Source of the DNA: Heliomicrobium undosum
GTDB lineage: Bacteria > Bacillota > Desulfitobacteriia > Heliobacteriales > Heliobacteriaceae
NCBI RefSeq assembly: GCF_009877425.1
Contig: NZ_WXEY01000013.1
Coordinates: 1 to 64,000, forward strand
Length of the DNA stretch: 64,000 bases
Direction: 5' to 3'
The position numbers and the translations under genes were made by a program. The notes beneath the pieces are model-generated. The model saw only the letters and a program-made list of their open reading frames with translations. It searched no databases and was not told where the DNA came from. Shown here one piece after another: positions 15,895 through 24,571 of this stretch (positions are counted from its first letter, which is position 1; each line of letters begins with the position of its first letter).

Positions 15895-16524
15895 CTACAC
15901 CCCTTCGAGTTGAACCGTGCATTCCCCTAACAAGTCATCTCCCCAGAACAGGGCCAAATGATCGCCGCTCATCACGGGACCGACGCCGACAGGCGTGCCG
16001 GTGTAGAGGATATCCCCCGCTCCCAACCCAAAGCGGTTGCCGCAGTAGTCAACCAGCAACTGCGGGGAAAAGACCATCTGGGCGGCATTCCCCCGCTGGA
16101 CTTCCACCCCGTTTTTCAACAACCGAAAATCGCGTTCCCCCAGTCGCTTCAGGCCGGGAAAGGGGATGGCCCGGCTTATGAGCGCACCATTCCGAAAGCC
16201 CTTGCACTCCAGCCAGGGCTGCCCCCTGCGCTTGATGTCGTTTTGCTTGTCTCGGAGGGTCATGTCCAACCCCAGCGCCATCTGCCGGACCAGATCGTTC
16301 ACCGACATCCCCGGCTCGTAGGCGCGATCGATCAGCAACACCAGTTCGGCCTCATAATGGACAGATCCCCGCTCCCCCGGCAGCAGCACCGTTTGCCCCT
16401 GCATCTCGACGAGGGCATGGGTCGGCTTGGTGAAAAGGATGGGCGCCTCGGGCACTTCGTTCTGCAACTCCTGGGCGTGCAGGCGGTAGTTCCAGCCGAC
16501 ACAGTAGATATTGCGGACATCCAT
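15895..16524 (-). CDS. Fumarylacetoacetate hydrolase (FAH) family protein
   Basis: The 209-residue protein has the FAH C-terminal fold: HYEAELVLLI with two acidic metal ligands, a third Asp in the GLDMTLRD segment, and the late DYLYTGTPVGVG-like motif (here GDILYTGTPVGVGPVM). Small stand-alone members include acylpyruvases, oxaloacetate decarboxylases and 2-keto-4-pentenoate hydratases, all acting on 2-oxo acids with Mg2+ or Mn2+. Which of these it is cannot be decided from sequence. ATG 16524 is preceded by AAAGGG at 12 bases. It converges on the DUF389 gene with 38 bases between stops and has no pathway neighbours. Confidence 0.88.
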   Translation of the reverse strand: MDVRNIYCVGWNYRLHAQELQNEVPEAPILFTKPTHALVEMQGQTVLLPGERGSVHYEAELVLLIDRAYEPGMSVNDLVRQMALGLDMTLRDKQNDIKRRGQPWLECKGFRNGALISRAIPFPGLKRLGERDFRLLKNGVEVQRGNAAQMVFSPQLLVDYCGNRFGLGAGDILYTGTPVGVGPVMSGDHLALFWGDDLLGECTVQLEGV

Positions 16525-16691
16525 CGTGAGTCAGCCCTTTCTTATCGACAATGCCTTTGTGCCCACTTGCATCATACCCCATCGCGCATCCTTCAGCAAA
16601 CGAAAGGATTCGGCGTCCCGCCGCTTTATATGAAGCCGGTTTTCCGATGTTTTTTCACTATAATCATGTTGTGAATACCAATAATTGAGCC

Positions 16692-16721
16692 ATGACCTGT
16701 CCTCTCGAACAACGGTATAAT
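16692..16721 (+). promoter_or_regulatory. Putative sigma-A promoter of the SLH gene
   Basis: TATAAT at 16716-16721 lies 18 bases after ATGACC at 16692-16697. It is 68 bases before the chosen ATG. Confidence 0.55.
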
Positions 16722-16788
16722 GAGTCAGGCGCCCTCTGCTTATGCTTACACCAATGGGTCTATGACCGGAAAGGACAATATAGGGACT

Positions 16789-17850
16789 ATGAAAAAAATG
16801 ATTACTCCCTTGCTCACCATGCTTCTCACCCTTTCCCTGTCCCTGTCGCCGTCCCTTCCCCTGTTTCCCCCCGCCTCGGCCAGCACGCCCGCACCGGCGG
16901 ATCCCCTATCCCGGTACATGGTGAAGGACATCGACGGTCACTGGGCCGAGTATTACCTGATGGATTTTGTGTTGGCCGATGTGCTGACCGGCTCTATCGA
17001 CAAGGATGGCGCGACGATGATGCGCCCCGAAGATAACATCACCCGGGCAGAACTCGTCACCCTGTTCGTCCGCGCTCTCGGTTTGCAGAGCAACGGCGGC
17101 GGCGAGTCTTTCTCCGATGTCCCGGCCGGCCAGTATTACACCGACGCCGTCCGCATCACCAGCGCCCTTGGCCTGGTCAACGGCGTCGGCACTGGGAAGT
17201 TTGAACCGAATCGCAAGATCCGGCGCGAGGAGATCGCCACCCTGGTGGTGCGCGCTTTTGAAGGCGGCATCCCCTTCGACAAGCAGGCCCAGCCATTTTC
17301 CGACGTGACGGACGGCTTTTTTAAGCCCTACATCGACAAGGCAAGCGGCGCCGGCCTGATCAACGGTGTGGGCGACAACCGCTTCATGCCGAAAGGCTTG
17401 GCCAAGCGCGCCGAAGCGATGGCCCTGCTTTGGAACGCCCTCCGTGTCGAAGCGGACGCGCCACCCACAGACCAGACCTTGACCGACCTCGTGCTCACGA
17501 GCGAGCGCGCCGCCTTGTCGGCGTTGAAGTCCCGCGATTTTGATGCTTTCGCCCAGAGCATAGAGAAACACAGCACGGGATTTCAAAAGGAGTTGCGCAA
17601 CCTGCTCATGGACGGCATGGCGCAGATGATCGCCGAAGGCGACAGCATCGATGTGATCGACCGCAGCGCGCCGGTGGCCCGCGTCATTACCAAATCGAAC
17701 CGGTTTGCCGTGATTGAACTGGATGAGGATTACGAATTGGTGACGGTAACCGATGGAGTGGAAACACGTGAGACCAAACAGACGACAACGACAGTGCTCC
17801 TGAAGAAGATGCCCGGCGGATCGACCTGGAAGATTTACGCTTCCGCTTAA
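16789..17850 (+). CDS. Exported S-layer-homology-domain protein
   Basis: The 353-residue protein starts at ATG 16789 (MKKMITPLLTMLLT), which gives a clean signal peptide ending near ASAS at residue 32; an upstream in-frame ATG at 16720 overlaps the TATAAT. Three SLH domains follow at about 45-95, 105-150 and 165-210, each with the F-x-DV or D-x-HWA opening and the N-G-G or R-x-E/A-E turn. SLH domains bind pyruvylated secondary cell-wall polymer, so the protein is anchored to the cell surface. The last 130 residues form a small alpha+beta domain with an ALKSRDFDAFAQSI helix, rather like NTF2-type folds, but unassigned. The gene is monocistronic with a strong terminator. Confidence 0.88.
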   Translation: MKKMITPLLTMLLTLSLSLSPSLPLFPPASASTPAPADPLSRYMVKDIDGHWAEYYLMDFVLADVLTGSIDKDGATMMRPEDNITRAELVTLFVRALGLQSNGGGESFSDVPAGQYYTDAVRITSALGLVNGVGTGKFEPNRKIRREEIATLVVRAFEGGIPFDKQAQPFSDVTDGFFKPYIDKASGAGLINGVGDNRFMPKGLAKRAEAMALLWNALRVEADAPPTDQTLTDLVLTSERAALSALKSRDFDAFAQSIEKHSTGFQKELRNLLMDGMAQMIAEGDSIDVIDRSAPVARVITKSNRFAVIELDEDYELVTVTDGVETRETKQTTTTVLLKKMPGGSTWKIYASA

Positions 17851-17920
17851 ACGAAGGAAGATCATTTCCCAAGCCGCTCACCGGATGATAAATCTCCGAG
17901 CACTGCAGAGAAATGACAGA

Positions 17921-17960
17921 AGCGGTTGGAACCTCGATGAGGTTCCAACCGCTTTTTTGA
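17921..17960 (+). terminator. Strong intrinsic terminator
   Basis: A perfect 15-bp stem (17921-17935 with 17939-17953) and three-base loop is followed by a T run. It closes the SLH gene, convergent with malQ. Confidence 0.9.
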
Positions 17961-18041
17961 TTTTCCGTACCGCTCCGGCTTCCTCGCTGTATGGGCTGAT
18001 GCGAAATTCCTAATGGAAAGGCTCCCCTCACAAGGAAGCTT

Positions 18042-19565
18042 TTACAACGAGATCTTCATCCCTGCCTTCGTCGAACCGCGCCGGTAGAGGACGGTCATGC
18101 AGGAGAGTTTTTCCATCAGCGTCTCATCGATCTGGCTCCAGGAGAAGCGCCATGTCCAGTTCTTGTCGTTGATCGTTCCCGGCAGGTTCATCCGCGCCTC
18201 GACGCCGAGGTTCAGCAGGTCCTGCATGGCGAAAATCGCCGTGTTGTAATTCGAAGCCATGGCAAAGCGGATCATCTCCCAGACGATGTCCCGGCCGTCG
18301 CAGCGGAAGTAGGCAAGCAGTTGATCTCTTTCCCAGGGCTGGAGCGTCAAAAACCAGCTGAGTGTCGTATCGTTGTCGTGATTTCCCGGGTAGATGACAT
18401 AGTTTTTATCATGGTCGTAAAAGAGCCCGTTGAAACCATCTTGACCGCTGAAGGAAAAGTGCATGATCTTCATGCCCGGAAAGCAGAAGCGTTCCCGGAG
18501 CGCCGTAACCTCCGGCGTGATCATGCCTAAGTCCTCGGCGATGATCGGGATCGGTCCGAGCGCCTTTTCGACAGCGAAGAACAGCGCCTCGGCAGGCCCT
18601 TTGCGCCATTGGCCGCGGACTGCCGTCGGTTCACCGTAGGGAACGGACCAGTACGCTTCAAAGCCGCGGAAGTGATCGACGCGGATGATATCAGCCAGGG
18701 AGAGATTGTGGCGGAACCGCTCGATCCACCATTGATAGCCCGTTGATTTCAGGTAATCCCAGTTGTAGACCGGGTTCCCCCACAGTTGGCCCGTCTCGCT
18801 GAAGTAGTCAGGGGGCACGCCGCCGACCTCTTTGGGGAAGCCTTTCTCATCGAGGGCGAAGATGGCCCGTTCGCCCCAGGCGTCGGCGCTGTCCAGGGAG
18901 ACGTAGATGGGGATATCGCCGACAATCCCGATGCCCCGTTCGTTGGCATAGGCCTTGAGGGCGTACCACTGGCGGAAAAAGATGAACTGGACAAACTTTT
19001 GGTAGCTGGCTTCATCGGAAAAGGAATGCATCGTGCTCGCCCATCCCAATTCGTCGGGGCAGGCGAACTCGGGATCCCAATCCAACCAACTGATATCGCC
19101 GAAACGGTTCTTTAAGGCCATGAATTGAGCGAAGGGGTCCAGCCAGCGACCGTGCTGGTGACAAAAACGCCCATGCTCCGTTTTGAGGGGCGACCGTTCC
19201 GGCAAGGCGCGGAAGCGCTCAAAGGCGAGGCGCAGCCGGGAGCCCTTGTACCAGTAAGCCCAGGAAAAATTGGCCCGGAAAGGGTTCGAGCGGTCCACCT
19301 CTTCCACCTCGGTGCCTGTGAGCAACCCATCCTCCCGCAGCTTCTCCAAGCTGATCATGAGCGGATTGCCGGCAAAAGCCGATTGGCAAGAGTAGGGACT
19401 GTGCCCACGCCCCGTCGGCCCCAGGGGGAGCACCTGCCACAACCGCTGCCGGGCGCGGGATAAAAAGTCGACAAACCGGTAGGCGTCGGCGCCAAGATCG
19501 CCGACACCGTGTGGACCAGGCAACGAGGTGGGGTGCAGAAGCACCCCGCTGACGCGTTCCTGCAA
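18042..19565 (-). CDS. malQ: 4-alpha-glucanotransferase (amylomaltase)
   Basis: This GH77 enzyme moves alpha-1,4-glucan segments between maltodextrins and releases glucose; it serves glycogen and maltodextrin turnover in the cytoplasm. All 507 residues are typical: GVLLHPTSLPGPHGVGDLG near the N-terminus, LPLGPTGRGHSPYSCQSAFAGNP, the nucleophile Asp in IRVDHFRGFEAYW, the acid/base Glu in IIAEDLG and the third Asp in GNHDNDT. The start is TTG 19565 with GAGGTG about ten bases upstream. It follows the ABC-F gene by 52 bases on the same strand and may be cotranscribed, although the two have no obvious link. No other glycogen gene is in the window. Confidence 0.95.
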   Translation of the reverse strand: MQERVSGVLLHPTSLPGPHGVGDLGADAYRFVDFLSRARQRLWQVLPLGPTGRGHSPYSCQSAFAGNPLMISLEKLREDGLLTGTEVEEVDRSNPFRANFSWAYWYKGSRLRLAFERFRALPERSPLKTEHGRFCHQHGRWLDPFAQFMALKNRFGDISWLDWDPEFACPDELGWASTMHSFSDEASYQKFVQFIFFRQWYALKAYANERGIGIVGDIPIYVSLDSADAWGERAIFALDEKGFPKEVGGVPPDYFSETGQLWGNPVYNWDYLKSTGYQWWIERFRHNLSLADIIRVDHFRGFEAYWSVPYGEPTAVRGQWRKGPAEALFFAVEKALGPIPIIAEDLGMITPEVTALRERFCFPGMKIMHFSFSGQDGFNGLFYDHDKNYVIYPGNHDNDTTLSWFLTLQPWERDQLLAYFRCDGRDIVWEMIRFAMASNYNTAIFAMQDLLNLGVEARMNLPGTINDKNWTWRFSWSQIDETLMEKLSCMTVLYRRGSTKAGMKISL

Positions 19566-19617
19566 CAGGGGAGTTCACCTCTCTGTTTTAGGCATCACAA
19601 GATCCCAGGTGATCATT

Positions 19618-21450
19618 CTATGAATTGAACGATTTTTCCTTCCGCAATCGCGCCGATTGGGCCACGATGTCCCGGTATTCAGCCTCCCACTGCGCCCGTA
19701 CCTGTTCATCGCCTTTGCGCCGGGGCATGGACAAGCGCCCCAGCAGATCGGCCATGCGGCATTCCAGCCGCAGCCGCTCACCCGAGATATCGGTTTCAGT
19801 CCGTTTTGCCTTGCCGTACGGCGACGGGTCCACCGGTTGAAACGGCTGTGCTGTCTGTGACGGTTGTGACGACCGCTGCGACCGCGGCGACTGGGACGGC
19901 TGCGTCGTCCGCGACGGCTGACACGCCGTGACCCGGCCCCCCTCGATCCAGAGGACTTGATCTGCCACTCGGTCGACGAGCCTGCGGTCGTGAGATACAA
20001 AGAGGATCGTCCCCGGGTACTCCCTGAGCAGCGATTCCAGCGCTTCCAGGGCGTCGATGTCGAGGTAGTTCGTCGGCTCGTCAAGGAGCAGGACGTTGAA
20101 ATCCTGAACCAGCGTCATCGCCAGCGACAGTTTCACCCGTTCCCCGCCGCTGAGCATGGCCACCTGCTTGTGCGCATCATCGCGCCGGAAGTTCAGCCGC
20201 GCCAGCAGGGTGCGCACGAAGGACTCAGGCCGATCAGAAAGGGCTCGCAGCGTCTCCAGCACCGTCCGGTCCTCACGGAGCCGTTCCAGTTTTTGGTCAA
20301 AAAAGCCGATACGGGCTGCCGGATGGATGGTGACCCCCGTTTCCCTTGCCAGGATCATCTTGAGCAAGGTGGTCTTCCCCGATCCGTTGTCGCCGGCCAG
20401 CGCGATCTTGCGACCCCTCGCTACCTCGAAATTTGCGCCCTGAAAGAGCAGCCGCTCGCCGAAGCGCTTGGTCAGGTTCTCGACGCGGATGGCGATTTTG
20501 CCGGGCAGCGCCCCTTCTCCCGGCCGATCGAAGACGATGCCTGGCGCCGCCTCGGGCTTCTCCTTCTTCTCCAGCCGCTCAAGGCGGGACTCGATGGCCT
20601 GGGCGCCCCGGTCGAGCTTGGCCCGCTTGCTGTTAACGCCGCGCTTGTGCAAGCGGGCTTCCGAATTGCCCATGCGAGACGGCGTCGACCGCATCGCCTT
20701 GGCCTGCCGTGACTTTTCCCGCATGGCCGCCTCCAGGCGCTCCCGTTCCTGTACATACGCCTCGTACTCAGCCTGCCGGCGGACCGCCTCGGCCTGTTTT
20801 TGCTTGCGGTAGTCCGTGTAGTTGCCGTCAAAGAGGCGGACGCAGCCGTTCTCGATCTCAAGGATGCGGTTACACACCTGATCGAGCAGTTCCCGGTCAT
20901 GGGAGACGAGCAGGACTGCCCCGTCATATTCGAGCAGGTGCGCCTGCAACAACTGCGTGCCCGCCATATCGAGGTTGGCCGTCGGCTCATCGGCCAGCAG
21001 GATCCCTGATGGGCGACCAAGGGCGACGGCGATCTTGCGTCGGGTGACCTCGCCGCCGCTCAATAAGTCCGGATCGCCTGTCCGGACTTGAAAACGCTTT
21101 TCTTTATCGGCCTGCTCGGAAGTGCGAAGGAGGCGTTCGGACAAATCCGGTTCTCGCAAAGTCTCTTCGGAACCGTCGCAGCCACCATCGCAGCCACCAT
21201 GGCAACCACCGTAGCCAGCCATCTCACCGTTTCCCATTTGTTCGATAACCGCCGTTTCGGCATACCCTTTGACCAGGCCCTCTTCGGGAAGCAGCCGCCC
21301 TTCGAGAATCCGGAGGAAGGTGCTCTTCCCCGCCCCGTTGCGGCCGACGACGCCGATCCGGTCGCCCCGGTAGATCTTCAATTCATCAATAGCCAGGATC
21401 AAACGATCCCCAAAATATTTCTTTAGGTTACAAAGCTCTGCTGCGAGCAT
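19618..21450 (-). CDS. ABC-F family protein, probably a ribosome-protection ATPase
   Basis: The 610-residue protein carries two ABC domains and no membrane segment, as in ABC-F translation factors. Walker A motifs are GRNGAGKST and GDNGSGKTT, signatures LLSGGEVTR and LSGGERVKL, Walker B LLADEPT and LLLDEPTNYLD. The linker (about 230-310) is long, charged and helical, like the P-site tRNA interaction motif, and resembles antibiotic-resistance members such as VmlR, Vga and Lsa more than EttA or Uup. The first ABC domain has a Cys/Gly/His-rich insert near residues 80-95. After the second domain comes a Ser/Gln-rich stretch and a coiled-coil tail. The start codon directly follows the U-run of an attenuator-like terminator, so drug-dependent induction is likely. 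Which drug class is unknown. Confidence 0.88.
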   Translation of the reverse strand: MLAAELCNLKKYFGDRLILAIDELKIYRGDRIGVVGRNGAGKSTFLRILEGRLLPEEGLVKGYAETAVIEQMGNGEMAGYGGCHGGCDGGCDGSEETLREPDLSERLLRTSEQADKEKRFQVRTGDPDLLSGGEVTRRKIAVALGRPSGILLADEPTANLDMAGTQLLQAHLLEYDGAVLLVSHDRELLDQVCNRILEIENGCVRLFDGNYTDYRKQKQAEAVRRQAEYEAYVQERERLEAAMREKSRQAKAMRSTPSRMGNSEARLHKRGVNSKRAKLDRGAQAIESRLERLEKKEKPEAAPGIVFDRPGEGALPGKIAIRVENLTKRFGERLLFQGANFEVARGRKIALAGDNGSGKTTLLKMILARETGVTIHPAARIGFFDQKLERLREDRTVLETLRALSDRPESFVRTLLARLNFRRDDAHKQVAMLSGGERVKLSLAMTLVQDFNVLLLDEPTNYLDIDALEALESLLREYPGTILFVSHDRRLVDRVADQVLWIEGGRVTACQPSRTTQPSQSPRSQRSSQPSQTAQPFQPVDPSPYGKAKRTETDISGERLRLECRMADLLGRLSMPRRKGDEQVRAQWEAEYRDIVAQSARLRKEKSFNS

Positions 21451-21481
21451 AAAAAAACCTCCCTTGGGAGTCCAAGAGAGG
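21451..21481 (-). terminator. Attenuator-like terminator overlapping the ABC-F ribosome-binding site
   Basis: On the minus strand a 10-bp stem with one G-U pair (21458-21467 with 21472-21481, four-base loop) is followed by seven T (21451-21457) and then at once by the ATG at 21450. The ribosome-binding site GGGAGG is the 3' arm of the stem. Both termination and occlusion of translation are therefore expected unless the stem is disrupted. Confidence 0.85.
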
Positions 21482-21811
21482 ATGGCGCGCTAACGACCAA
21501 TGCATTACCCATTACATAAAGGCATTATCGCACAGCCAAAGCAAGCGCCCAACAGGGGCTGCTTATGACAAGCGCGAAACATCGCCATTCGTTTTCTTCC
21601 CGCCAAGCGGTAGAAATACGAAACACGGACGAAGGGCCTTTTGCTTGATCTGCGCAAATATCCATCCTGTTCTTGACTCCGAGCGTGATGACGGAACCAG
21701 TGGCCCGGGCAATAGGAAACCCGGCTGCCAAGAGGGCCGCTTGCATTCGGAAATCAATGGAAACAGGATTATTTGCGCATGTCTCGCTACCTTGCCCTTT
21801 CTTCGAGATTC
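21482..21811 (-). ncRNA. Long 5' leader RNA of the ABC-F gene (ribosome-mediated attenuation candidate)
   Basis: About 330 bases separate the putative start site near 21811 from the terminator. A minimal ORF ATG-CGC-AAA-TAA (21780-21769) overlaps the 5' arm of a long-range helix: 21770-21779 with 21651-21660 (10 bp) continued by 21764-21769 with 21664-21669 (6 bp) across a three-base bulge. Another stem-loop (AAGC-A-GCCC / GGGCGCTT) lies near 21541-21563. A ribosome stalled on the short ORF would open the helix. Apart from this leader no gene is seen in 21451-21928; a 73-codon ORF (21746-21525) lacks a ribosome-binding site. Confidence 0.55.
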
Positions 21812-21817
21812 GTCTTT

Positions 21818-21846
21818 AGTGTACGTCAGAATCGTCCAGGAGTCAA
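21818..21846 (-). promoter_or_regulatory. Putative sigma-A promoter of the ABC-F leader
   Basis: On the minus strand TTGACT (21846-21841) and TACACT (21823-21818) are separated by exactly 17 bases. The start site would fall near 21811. Confidence 0.7.
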
Positions 21847-21928
21847 CGGCGCCGGGCAGTTGCGGCGTCAAGCCGCAGGCTCCGATTCCAAGCTACTTTC
21901 ATGGTAACAATCTGCGAGCGCAGCCCGG

Positions 21929-23518
21929 CTACGGCTTCGCCCGTACAATCACCGTCCGTCTCGCGCCGTCCCACTCGACGGCGCCGCCGACGGCCTCGGT
22001 CACATAGCGGGCGGGGATCATCGTTCGAGCGCCTAGGATGACAGGGGCGGCGTCAAGACGCTTTTTCTCACCCTGGATTACGGCGGAAGGGCTCCCGACG
22101 GTAAAGAGGCTCCTATTCCCCGCCTTCTCAACGGTGATCGTCCCGGTGGCGCCGTTCCAGGTGACCGAAGCGCCAAGCGCCTCCACGATGGCCCGCAAGG
22201 GGACCATAACCCGGTCATTGCGGTCCAGATAGGGAGCCGAATCAAAGGGAACCTCACGCCCGTCGACGACCACCCGGATCGGTTCGATCAATCCCGGCGG
22301 CGAATCAAGCCGGTCGCCATAGATCAGGTAACGCTTTCGTTCTTCTCGAAAGGCCTCTAGAGCCGGCCGGTAGTTGTCCTCCATCTCCTGCGGCGACAGG
22401 CCGGCCTCCAGCCAGATGCCCACTTTGTCGGTGCCCATGATCTTGTCAAACATGACCACCTTGTCACCGCTTTTTGGCACGGGGAAGCGGTTGAGGGAAT
22501 GGGCGTAGGCCAATGCGTAGATGCCTGTCTTGGCCGGGTTGAAGGCATGGTAATCAGTGATCTGAAGTCGCACCCCGCCGGCTGTTCCGCGCCGGTCGGC
22601 GACAAAGGTGACGCCGGGGAGGCCAGCCCCGTTGAGCAGTTCCGCATACTTGTCGGCGTCGATGCCCTTGGCGCCGATCCACTTGAAGTTCGATTGGAAG
22701 ACGCCGGTGCCTTCGCCGAGACCGGTGGCCATATAACCGAAGGCGGCGTCGAGATCGACGATGGCGGGTGACGTGTTTACCCAAGGCAGACCCGTATCCT
22801 GGAAGACCATGTTGCGATGCCAGCCGGCCATCGGCACGACGGTGAGCTTGGCGCCGATGTTGCGGTTGAAATAGAGGGCCAGTTCACCGGCAGTCATGCC
22901 GTGAGACATCGGCAGGTTATCTACGCCGACAAAGGTTTTATAGGGATCCTCCAGCACCGGACCGTCGGCGATGACGCCGCCCACAGGGTTGGGCCGGTCG
23001 AGAACAATGATCGCTTTGTTGTATTTCTGGGCGGCCACCATGCAGTAGTTCAAGGTCGACATGTATGTATAGGAACGGGCGCCGATATCCTGGATATCGA
23101 AGAGCAGCACGTCGAGATTGCGGAGCATCTCTTCGGTGGGCATCCGCGTCGGCCCGTAGAGGCTGTAGACGGGGATGTTCAAGGTGGGGTGCTGGTAGGA
23201 AGCCACATGCTCGCCTGCCTTGGCTATCCCGTCGACGCCATGTTCGGGACCGAAAAGGGCCACAAGCTTCGTCGACTGATCCCGGGCCAGCACTTCGAGG
23301 GTGCGTTCACCGCGGCTGTTGAGGCCCGTCTGGTTGGTGACGAGGCCGACGCGCTTGCCGGCGATGAGGCTATGGTATGTACTCATCAGGCGTTCGTTGC
23401 CCAGGGTGACCGCTGCGGCCTCAGCCGGCGGCACGACCGGGAAGGGCGGTAAGGGGGAAATCAAAATGGCGCTGAGCCCGAGCAAAATGGCACAGAAAAG
23501 CAACCACCGTTTTTGCAT
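21929..23518 (-). CDS. NamZ-like (DUF1343) exo-beta-N-acetylmuramidase with a copper-amine-oxidase-N-like domain
   Basis: ATG 23518 follows AAGAGG at seven bases and gives a 529-residue protein with a signal peptide (hydrophobic residues 4-30, cut near AEAAA). Residues 45-405 match DUF1343/NamZ: VGLVTNQTGLNSRGERT, LFGPEHGVDG with the expected catalytic Glu-His, DIQDIGARSYTY, and DRPNPVGG. NamZ releases terminal N-acetylmuramic acid from peptidoglycan fragments. Residues 415-529 are a copper-amine-oxidase-N-like domain (IRVVVDGREVPFDSAPYLDRNDRVMVPLR and a second half), a non-catalytic module common on exported proteins of clostridia, probably for wall binding. No MurNAc uptake genes are near. 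Stand-alone gene. Confidence 0.88.
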   Translation of the reverse strand: MQKRWLLFCAILLGLSAILISPLPPFPVVPPAEAAAVTLGNERLMSTYHSLIAGKRVGLVTNQTGLNSRGERTLEVLARDQSTKLVALFGPEHGVDGIAKAGEHVASYQHPTLNIPVYSLYGPTRMPTEEMLRNLDVLLFDIQDIGARSYTYMSTLNYCMVAAQKYNKAIIVLDRPNPVGGVIADGPVLEDPYKTFVGVDNLPMSHGMTAGELALYFNRNIGAKLTVVPMAGWHRNMVFQDTGLPWVNTSPAIVDLDAAFGYMATGLGEGTGVFQSNFKWIGAKGIDADKYAELLNGAGLPGVTFVADRRGTAGGVRLQITDYHAFNPAKTGIYALAYAHSLNRFPVPKSGDKVVMFDKIMGTDKVGIWLEAGLSPQEMEDNYRPALEAFREERKRYLIYGDRLDSPPGLIEPIRVVVDGREVPFDSAPYLDRNDRVMVPLRAIVEALGASVTWNGATGTITVEKAGNRSLFTVGSPSAVIQGEKKRLDAAPVILGARTMIPARYVTEAVGGAVEWDGARRTVIVRAKP

Positions 23519-23650
23519 TGCATAACCTCTTTTCGACAATTTTTATTTCGCGACAAGAGCGATTCGCCTTACATATCACCACCTGTTGCATCGATTATAT
23601 TCTATTTCTTCGACGCCCCCCCAGGGATCCCCTTTTTTTGGGACGGGGCG

Positions 23651-23686
23651 AAAAATAAGCCGCCGGCAATCAGCCGGCGGCTTATT
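23651..23686 (-). terminator. Intrinsic terminator
   Basis: A perfect 14-bp stem (23654-23667 with 23673-23686) is followed on the minus strand by T residues (23651-23655). It ends the DUF1540 gene. Confidence 0.85.
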
Positions 23687-23734
23687 CGATAGGGACTTCG
23701 TCTTTTGCGGATTCCTAGCGCAGGGGCGAACCTC

Positions 23735-23986
23735 TTACTGCATCTTCTTGATTCCGTCGACGTCCACCTTGCCGGAGTCCTTGGGCACGAAGGACTTGCA
23801 GCAAGTGGACATGCAGTCATTGACAGAGACGGCGGTCAGTTGGGCCGACATGTTGGCGTCCACGTTGTCGGGCTGGTTGGCGCCGAACTTGTCGCTGGCG
23901 ACGAGAATCTCATTGGCGACACACTTGTTCCCGGCAGCATAGTAATGGCAGTTGCTGACGATGCAATGGATGTGCTGTTGCGGCAT
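23735..23986 (-). CDS. DUF1540 small Cys-rich protein
   Basis: The 83-residue protein has the DUF1540 pattern twice over: HCIVSNCHYYAAGNKCVANEI in the first half and a C-x3-CC (CMSTCCKSF) segment near residue 60. Six cysteines suggest bound metal. DUF1540 genes are frequent in spore-forming clostridia; the function is unknown. ATG 23986 is preceded by GGGGGA. The gene stands alone, with a terminator after it and the unknown gene of the kinase pair upstream on the same strand. Confidence 0.85.
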   Translation of the reverse strand: MPQQHIHCIVSNCHYYAAGNKCVANEILVASDKFGANQPDNVDANMSAQLTAVSVNDCMSTCCKSFVPKDSGKVDVDGIKKMQ

Positions 23987-24075
23987 CTCTTAAATCCCCC
24001 TTTTGCGTTTTTTTTAGTTTCCCCACGCAAAAGGAGACTATGCTCCCATCAGTGAATTCTCCGGGAATTCTCCGG

Positions 24076-24543
24076 TTAATCGGCTGACAGGGGGCGACCC
24101 CAGCGTTCGAGCAAAAACTGGACGAAGCGCCAGACCGGTCCTGAGGGGAAATGCTCCGGCAGGAGGTCTTCCAAGCGATGGACCATCGCGTTTTCCGGCG
24201 GGGTAACCGCTTCAACGATGCATTCCACCTGTTCCGGTCCGCCTTCAGCCAGGCCGGAGGCGTATTCCTCATAAATCTCCCAGAATCGCTGCGGCGCCCG
24301 GATGTGCAGCCAGACATGACCGCTGATCGGTCCGGGCAGCAACTCCCGCACCAGCCAGTAGACGGCCGGCGCCGTATCGGGGATCTCCACGTAGACCCAA
24401 CTGCTGTGGCGGCGCTCCTCCGACGGCGCCCTGGCGGTCCTCGGTTCCAAGGTCATCAGCCCCTGGCGAAGCAGCTTCCACCCCAGCGGTCCCGGCTCCA
24501 GGGGCCACAAATCCGGTTTGGAGTATTGCAGGGCCACATGCAT
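24076..24543 (-). CDS. Unknown protein downstream of PAS kinase
   Basis: I do not recognise this 155-residue protein. ATG 24543 with GAGGTG six bases upstream is chosen over a TTG at 24582, which would overlap the kinase gene. The sequence has no signal peptide, membrane segment or Cys, is rich in Pro, Trp and Glu (LWPLEPGPLGWKLL near the start), and ends with amphipathic helices (FVQFLLERWG). It begins 29 bases after the stop of the histidine kinase gene, so the two are likely one operon and may act together; it is not a receiver domain (no phospho-acceptor pattern). Confidence 0.7.
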   Translation of the reverse strand: MHVALQYSKPDLWPLEPGPLGWKLLRQGLMTLEPRTARAPSEERRHSSWVYVEIPDTAPAVYWLVRELLPGPISGHVWLHIRAPQRFWEIYEEYASGLAEGGPEQVECIVEAVTPPENAMVHRLEDLLPEHFPSGPVWRFVQFLLERWGRPLSAD

Positions 24544-24571
24544 GGGCAACACCTCAACCGTTTCCACTGTT

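Noticed and set aside
21525-21746. 73-codon ORF in the ABC-F leader as a leader peptide
   Set aside because: No ribosome-binding site precedes its ATG and the composition is not convincing; the short ORF at 21780 fits the predicted helix better.
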